Positions 7,028-10,929 of a stretch of 10,929 nt of DNA are shown here, piece after piece. Position numbers and translations under genes: made by a program. The notes under the pieces were generated by a model, which saw only the letters and a list, made by a program, of their open reading frames with translations, did not search any database and was not told the origin of the DNA. How positions within the stretch are numbered: the stretch's first letter is position 1; the number at the start of each line of letters is the position of its first letter. The stretch comes from Halanaerobium sp051746665. GTDB taxonomy: Bacteria > Bacillota > Halanaerobiia > Halanaerobiales > Halanaerobiaceae. The stretch is from positions 1 through 10,929 of the forward strand of contig JBNJFG010000071.1 in assembly GCA_051746665.1 (NCBI GenBank), read 5' to 3'.

Positions 7028-8173
7028 CTACCATTCGGCAATTGTACCATCTTGATTACGCCAGACTGGATTTTTCCATTTATGTGATTTATTAGACTCT
7101 GACCGAACCAGTTCTTCATCAATTTCTATTCCCAGCCCTGGTGAATCCGGTATTTCTGCATAACCATCTTTATATTTAAAAAGTTCTTTATTAACTAAGT
7201 AATCCAGCAGATCATTACCCTGATTATAATGAATTCCGAGACTTTGCTCCTGAATAAACACATTCGGAGTTACTCCATCCAGCTGCAAACTGGCTGCGAG
7301 GTTAACTGGTCCCAGGGGTGAATGAGGTGCAACTGCAATATCATAAGCCTCTGCCATAGCTGCAATTTTTCTAACTTCAGAAATTCCGCCTGCATGTGAT
7401 AAATCAGGCTGAATAATATCAATTTTATTTAGTTCAAAAACTTTTTTGTAATCCCAGCGGCTGAATAACCTCTCACCAAGTGCAATTGGAATTCCAAAAG
7501 TGTTCATTGCAGCCAGGGATTCAATATTTTCAGAAAGAACTGGTTCTTCAATAAACATCAGCCTAAAAGGTTCCAATTCTTTAAACAAGATTTTCGCCAT
7601 TCCTTTGTGAACTCGACCGTGAAAATCAACAGCTATCCCAAAATCTGGACCCAACTGCTCTCTAATAGCTGCGACTCTAGCCACAGCCTGATCAACCTTT
7701 TGATAACTATCTATGTAATGTAATTCTTCTGTTCCATTCATTTTAACTGCAGTAAAACCGGCATCTTTTTTCTCCTGTGCTGCTTGGACTACATTGTCAG
7801 GACGATCTCCACCTATCCAAGAGTAAACCCTGACTTTATCTCTAACCTTTCCACCCAGAAGCTCATAAACCGGCTGCCCTAAATATTTTCCTTTGATATC
7901 CCAGAGAGCCTGGTCAACACCAGCAATGGCACTCATCAAAATTGGTCCCCCTCTGTAAAAAGAACCCCGGTATAGAGTCTGCCAGATATCTTCTATTTGC
8001 AAAGGATTTTTTCCAATCAAATAATCTTCCATTTCTTTAACCGCTGCTTTTACTGTATCAGCCTTTCCCTCAACTACTGGTTCTCCCCAACCAGAAAGCC
8101 CCTGATCAGTTGATATTTTAAGAAAAAGCCAGCGCGGTGGCAGCTTAAATAATTCTAATTTAGTGATTTTCAA
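7028..8173 (-). CDS. dgoD: D-galactonate dehydratase
   Basis: DgoD converts D-galactonate to 2-keto-3-deoxy-D-galactonate, the first intracellular step of galactonate breakdown, in the cytoplasm. The 381-residue product matches the E. coli enzyme (about 382) along its whole length as I remember it: MKITK at the start, RGGPILMSAIAG (74-85), QPDLSHAGGI (255-264), EQSLGIHYN (309-317) and a terminal AEW. Enolase-superfamily residues are in place: metal ligands D183, E209 and E234, and acid/base histidines H185 (DFHGRV) and H284 (APHSPLGP). The start is TTG at 8173, with AGGAG nine bases upstream, and agrees with the family N-terminus. The gene has its own promoter, lies directly after the GntR-family regulator gene, and precedes the TRAP transporter. 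Orientation and shared operators suggest control by that regulator. No 2-keto-3-deoxygalactonate kinase or aldolase is present alongside, unlike classical dgo operons. Confidence 0.93.
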   Translation of the reverse strand: MKITKLELFKLPPRWLFLKISTDQGLSGWGEPVVEGKADTVKAAVKEMEDYLIGKNPLQIEDIWQTLYRGSFYRGGPILMSAIAGVDQALWDIKGKYLGQPVYELLGGKVRDKVRVYSWIGGDRPDNVVQAAQEKKDAGFTAVKMNGTEELHYIDSYQKVDQAVARVAAIREQLGPDFGIAVDFHGRVHKGMAKILFKELEPFRLMFIEEPVLSENIESLAAMNTFGIPIALGERLFSRWDYKKVFELNKIDIIQPDLSHAGGISEVRKIAAMAEAYDIAVAPHSPLGPVNLAASLQLDGVTPNVFIQEQSLGIHYNQGNDLLDYLVNKELFKYKDGYAEIPDSPGLGIEIDEELVRSESNKSHKWKNPVWRNQDGTIAEW

Positions 8174-8217
8174 GATTATCAGCTCCTGCTAAAGTTTAAA
8201 AATTTAATTCTCTGTAT

Positions 8218-8246
8218 CTTATAAAGTATAAATAATTTCTTATCAA
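8218..8246 (-). promoter_or_regulatory. dgoD promoter (TTGATA - 17 - TATAAG)
   Basis: On the minus strand TTGATA (8241-8246) and TATAAG (8218-8223) are separated by exactly 17 bases; each differs from the sigma-A consensus at one position. Transcription would begin near 8212 and give a leader of about 38 bases before the TTG start. This is the best-looking promoter in the window and probably drives dgoD and perhaps the whole cluster. The operator dyad at 8281-8298 lies upstream, centred near -78. Confidence 0.65.
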
Positions 8247-8280
8247 TAATTTTTACTGATATTGTTTATCTTTTATTTGA

Positions 8281-8298
8281 TATGTGATATATCACATA
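8281..8298. promoter_or_regulatory. Perfect 18-bp palindrome, probable operator of the GntR-family regulator
   Basis: TATGTGATATATCACATA is a perfect dyad. Its 14-base core TGTGATATATCACA recurs with one change over the regulator gene's own promoter (9076-9089). Short AT-centred dyads of this size are typical targets of GntR/FCD dimers. It lies between the regulator gene and dgoD, 34 bases upstream of the dgoD -35 box. That position suits activation or looping rather than simple blockage, unless a second promoter spans it. Confidence 0.65.
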
Positions 8299-8392
8299 AA
8301 AGCAAAAAAATAGTTTTTAGTTTCTTATTAATAAATAATCCTGTTTAAGTTTAAATTTTCTTTCTATTTTCAATATTACAACATTTAGCTGT

Positions 8393-8437
8393 AGATTGCA
8401 AATTAAATTTGCAATCTTTTTATGTTTTTTTATTATT
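8393..8437 (+). terminator. Intrinsic terminator pointing against all genes
   Basis: An 11-bp perfect stem (AGATTGCAAAT paired with ATTTGCAATCT, loop TAA, 8393-8417) is followed on the plus strand by TTTTT, then ATG, then TTTTTTT and more T-rich sequence. On the minus strand no T-run follows the stem. As an intrinsic terminator it therefore acts on plus-strand transcripts coming from about 8174-8390, where no plus-strand gene is visible. For the minus-strand regulator gene, which ends at its edge, it could still serve as a 3' hairpin preceded by an A-rich tract. Confidence 0.6.
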
Positions 8438-9054
8438 TATTTTATTTTCGCATCTTCTGCAATCTGAACTCGATCCAAATGGCGATACAAAATATTTAAT
8501 GATTTTTCTTTTTCTCCGTTTAATATGGAGTCAATTAAATCTATGTGTTCCCGACGGGAAGTCTCAGAACGCTTATAATTTAAATAACTAAAAAGCATGG
8601 TATAATGATTAATCATCTTTAAATAACTGTCAATCAAATAATCATTATTTGAGGAAAAAATAATCTCCTTATGCAGATTGGTGTCATAGCTGCTGAAATA
8701 TTTCTGATTACCATTTTCAAATTTTTCCTTAAGTTCAACTACTTTTTCTTTATCAATCTGATCAAAATAATTATCAAGACAGTATAACTCATGCATCTTT
8801 CTAACTTCTAAAATATTATTAATCTCTGTTTCAGAAAAATTTTTGACAAAAAATCCTACGCGGGGTTTGTTTTCTACAAGTTCTTCATTTGCCAGCCGGC
8901 GCAGCGCATCCCTTACAGGCATCAGAGAAATACCATTCTCCTCTGCTATTTTTCTGGTATTAAGCTGTTCACCAAGTTCCAATTCCCTATTTAAAATCTG
9001 TTCTTTGATCATTGTATATACCTGATCTGTCAGACTTTGTTTATTAATAGCCAT
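8437..9054 (-). CDS. GntR-family transcriptional regulator, FCD (FadR) subgroup
   Basis: This 205-residue DNA-binding protein is the probable controller of the sugar-acid cluster. Residues about 7-70 form the winged helix-turn-helix, including ILNRELELGEQLNTRKIAEE, the recognition-helix sequence SLMPVRDALRRLANEELVE and the wing RVGFFV. Residues about 75-200 form an all-helical FCD ligand domain. Its metal-site residues are visible as D124 and H128 (YDTNLHKEI), H170 (REHIDLIDSI) and H192 (LYRHLDRV); family members often bind carboxylates through such a metal. The length is slightly short for the family but the fold looks complete. AGGAAGT lies seven bases before the ATG. A near-palindromic operator covers its transcription start and a perfect copy lies ahead of dgoD, suggesting autoregulation and control of dgoD. 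Galactonate or its dehydration product is the natural effector candidate (inference). Confidence 0.92.
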   Translation of the reverse strand: MAINKQSLTDQVYTMIKEQILNRELELGEQLNTRKIAEENGISLMPVRDALRRLANEELVENKPRVGFFVKNFSETEINNILEVRKMHELYCLDNYFDQIDKEKVVELKEKFENGNQKYFSSYDTNLHKEIIFSSNNDYLIDSYLKMINHYTMLFSYLNYKRSETSRREHIDLIDSILNGEKEKSLNILYRHLDRVQIAEDAKIK

Positions 9055-9075
9055 AATAACACTTCCTAATTTTCT

Positions 9076-9089
9076 TGTGATATATCAGA
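9076..9089. promoter_or_regulatory. Operator dyad over the regulator gene's own promoter
   Basis: TGTGATATATCAGA matches the core of the perfect palindrome at 8283-8296 at 13 of 14 bases. It begins nine bases downstream of the TATAAT box at 9098-9103, so it covers the predicted transcription start of the regulator gene, the classic place for autorepression. Confidence 0.6.
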
Positions 9090-9097
9090 TGCTCTAT

Positions 9098-9103
9098 ATT
9101 ATA
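9098..9103 (-). promoter_or_regulatory. -10 box of the regulator gene promoter
   Basis: TATAAT on the minus strand, 44 bases before the regulator ATG, in the 93-base gap after uvrC. No good -35 box is found at normal spacing; TTGCAG at 9128-9133 is 24 bases away and too far. No terminator is seen after uvrC, so read-through from uvrC is possible. Confidence 0.4.
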
Positions 9104-9147
9104 TATTCAATACTAAAGATAAATCTCCTGCAAGAATTTCAATTTTT

Positions 9148-10929
9148 TTAATAAGCTCTCATATTTTCTCTTAAATAATCATAAATTTTACGAGCAGTTT
9201 TACCACTTATGCCATCTACCTCTTTCAACTGCCAGATCTTAGCCTCCCTAATTTTTGCCAGAGAACCAAAATGCTGGAGCAGAGCATTTCTGCGAGTTTT
9301 ACCGACACCAGGAATTTCATCAAGCATTGAATGAGTTAATCTGCGCGATCTCAATTTGCGGTGATAACTAACTGCAAAACGATGTGCTTCATCTCTTACC
9401 CGCTGCAGCAGCTGCAGAGTTGGCGTATGATGTGGTAATGTTATCGGATCACTCGCTCCAGGTTTGAAAATTTCTTCTTCTCTTTTAGCTAGTCCTATAA
9501 TTGGCAGATCTTCTATTCCCAAAAGCTCTAAAATTTCATAAGCAGCATTAAGCTGTCCTTTACCACCATCTATTAAGATTAAATCTGGCAGTCTCTTATC
9601 TTCATGCAATAAACGAGCATAGCGTCTTTCTACAACTTCTTTCATGCTGGAAAAATCGTCTGGACCTTCTACTGTTTTGATTTTAAAACGCCGATAATCC
9701 TGTTTAGAAGGGCGCCCATTTTTAAAAACCACCATTGAAGCTACTGAATCTGTACCCTGGATATTAGAAATATCAAAGCCTTCAATGTGATACGGATCAT
9801 TTTCCATTTCCAAAATTTCTCCTAATTTTTCTACTGCACCTGAAGTTCTTTTTTCTTCATACTTACTGCGAATATCTTCTTTTTTAAGATTTTGCTCAGC
9901 ATTACGCTCGGCCATCTGCAGCATCTTCTTTTTATCACCTTTTTGAGGATACTGAATACTTACCTTTTTACCTTTAATATCGGCAAGCCTCTCAGCTAAG
10001 AGCTCTTGATAATGAATTTTTGTATTTAATAAAAGTTCATCCGGAATTCCAGCAGCCTGTTCATAATACTGCTGCAAAAATGAAGCCATTGTTTTTTCTG
10101 TGCTTTCTTCTTCTGTTCCCTGCAAAATGAAATACTCCTGACCAATGAGCCTGCCATTTCGCACCAGCAGCAGCTGAGCACAGGCTGTATCTTCAGCTCC
10201 CTGAACTAAAGCAACTACATCCTGATCAATATTTTTATCTGTCATTACTTTTTGACTTTCACTAAGTTTCTTAAAAGCTTCCAATGCATCCCTAAAACGA
10301 GCCGCTTTTTCAAAATTTCTTTCTGCTGCAGCTTCTTTCATCTTTTCTTCAACCTGATGTTTTAATTCTATTTGTCGTCCGGAAAGAAAAAGACATACCT
10401 GGTCAATTAATTCATGATAATCTTCTTTACTAACTGCACCAATACAGGGACCAAGACATTTATCTATATGGTAGTTCAGGCAGGGACGGTCCTCAGGATC
10501 ATCTGCCTTTAGTTCTTTTTTACAGCTTCTGAGTTTAAAGATATCCTTAATGACATCCAGAGTTTTATAAATTGCATCAACATCAGCAAAGGGGCCAAAA
10601 TATTCAGCTCCATCATTTTTTACTATTCTTGTTTTAAAAACTCTGGGAAAATCAACATTTTTAGTAACTTTAATATAAGGATAACTTTTATCATCTTTAA
10701 GCCGAATATTAAATTTTGGCTGGTGCTTTTTGATTAAATTAGCCTCTAAAATATAAGCTTCAACTTCTGTATCAGTCATTATATAATCAAAATCATCGAT
10801 ATATTTAACCAGCATCCTGGTCTTGTATGTCTGATCATTTTTACGAAAATATGATCTGACTCGACTGCGCAAAGATTTGGCCTTACCAACATAAATAATC
10901 ATTCCAGTTTCATCTTTCATCAGATAAAC
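9148..10929 (-). CDS. uvrC: UvrABC excision nuclease subunit C (N-terminus beyond window)
   Basis: UvrC makes the 3' and 5' incisions around DNA damage after UvrB loading. The frame runs open to the window edge: the last bases encode VYL just before the first internal Met, corresponding to the family GVYxM motif, so about 15-20 N-terminal residues are missing. Numbered from the Met at 10920, the GIY-YIG nuclease domain covers about 1-85 (IIYVGKAKSLRSRV, E59). Four cysteines C133, C147, C155 and C159 fit the Fe-S/zinc-type cluster known in UvrC. The UvrB-binding UVR motif is at 185-220. The RNase H-like endonuclease domain shows D383 (GFDISN), D451 (LIDGGKGQ) and H513 (RDEAHRF). Tandem helix-hairpin-helix motifs are at 531-585 (LDEIPGVGKTRR, VDGISGKTARKI). 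It is a housekeeping gene, functionally unrelated to the cluster. Confidence 0.97.
   Translation of the reverse strand, partial: VYLMKDETGMIIYVGKAKSLRSRVRSYFRKNDQTYKTRMLVKYIDDFDYIMTDTEVEAYILEANLIKKHQPKFNIRLKDDKSYPYIKVTKNVDFPRVFKTRIVKNDGAEYFGPFADVDAIYKTLDVIKDIFKLRSCKKELKADDPEDRPCLNYHIDKCLGPCIGAVSKEDYHELIDQVCLFLSGRQIELKHQVEEKMKEAAAERNFEKAARFRDALEAFKKLSESQKVMTDKNIDQDVVALVQGAEDTACAQLLLVRNGRLIGQEYFILQGTEEESTEKTMASFLQQYYEQAAGIPDELLLNTKIHYQELLAERLADIKGKKVSIQYPQKGDKKKMLQMAERNAEQNLKKEDIRSKYEEKRTSGAVEKLGEILEMENDPYHIEGFDISNIQGTDSVASMVVFKNGRPSKQDYRRFKIKTVEGPDDFSSMKEVVERRYARLLHEDKRLPDLILIDGGKGQLNAAYEILELLGIEDLPIIGLAKREEEIFKPGASDPITLPHHTPTLQLLQRVRDEAHRFAVSYHRKLRSRRLTHSMLDEIPGVGKTRRNALLQHFGSLAKIREAKIWQLKEVDGISGKTARKIYDYLRENMRAY

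Noticed and set aside
7022..7126. Read-through or frameshift extension of dgoD into the 25-codon frame
   Set aside because: The dgoD stop follows the family's conserved C-terminus (AEW) at normal length, and the small frame is in a different register, so no extension is needed.
8409..8591. Plus-strand 60-codon open frame next to the terminator
   Set aside because: It begins inside the terminator stem and T-run and overlaps the regulator gene; it cannot be the product of a transcript that ends there.
8843..9025. Plus-strand 60-codon open frame
   Set aside because: Antisense shadow of the regulator's DNA-binding domain with no independent support.
1..10929. CRISPR arrays, insertion sequences, tRNA or rRNA genes
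   Set aside because: No regularly spaced repeats, transposase-like frames, terminal inverted repeats, or cloverleaf/ribosomal sequences were recognised by eye on either strand.

Overview
This window looks like a stretch of an AT-rich, Gram-positive-type anaerobe. The evidence is low-GC coding sequence, strong GGAGG-type ribosome binding sites, TTG starts, non-lipoprotein signal peptides, and ferredoxin-like or oxygen-sensitive enzyme families. My inference is a clostridium-like fermenter, possibly of the Halanaerobiales; no rRNA or other marker in the window proves this. All recognised genes lie on the minus strand, so transcription runs from high to low coordinates.

Layout from right to left in the direction of transcription. 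(a) 10929-9148: uvrC, the excision-repair nuclease subunit, lacking only its first residues beyond the window edge. (b) 9054-8437: a GntR/FCD-family regulator with an operator-like dyad over its own promoter. (c) 8173-7028: dgoD, D-galactonate dehydratase, with a good promoter and a perfect copy of the same dyad upstream. (d) 6782-3842: a complete TRAP transporter in the order DctP (exported binding protein), DctQ (small membrane subunit) and DctM (large membrane subunit). A strong hairpin separates the binding-protein gene from the membrane genes. (e) 3781-2063: an IlvD/Edd-family sugar-acid dehydratase. (f) 2006-891: a glycerol-dehydrogenase-like metal-dependent dehydrogenase, followed by a terminator-like hairpin. 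(g) 549-1: the N-terminal third or so of an ABC-type sugar-binding protein resembling the glucose/mannose family, with its own promoter, starting a separate operon that runs off the left edge.

Genes (b) to (f) read as one sugar-acid utilisation cluster. The TRAP system would import an aldonate (galactonate is the best guess), DgoD would dehydrate it to 2-keto-3-deoxygalactonate, and the regulator would sense an acid ligand. The IlvD/Edd dehydratase would handle a second, differently configured aldonate, and the dehydrogenase would interconvert a hydroxy/keto intermediate. The usual next enzymes, 2-keto-3-deoxygalactonate kinase and the phospho-aldolase, are not in the window.

The most unusual signals are non-coding. 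They are a 27-nt leader element with a decoy Shine-Dalgarno shared by the two unrelated binding-protein genes, the paired regulator operators, the 26-bp palindrome inside the TRAP operon, and a terminator that points against every gene in the window. I did not see a clearly undescribed biological system; no CRISPR array, mobile element, tRNA or rRNA is evident.
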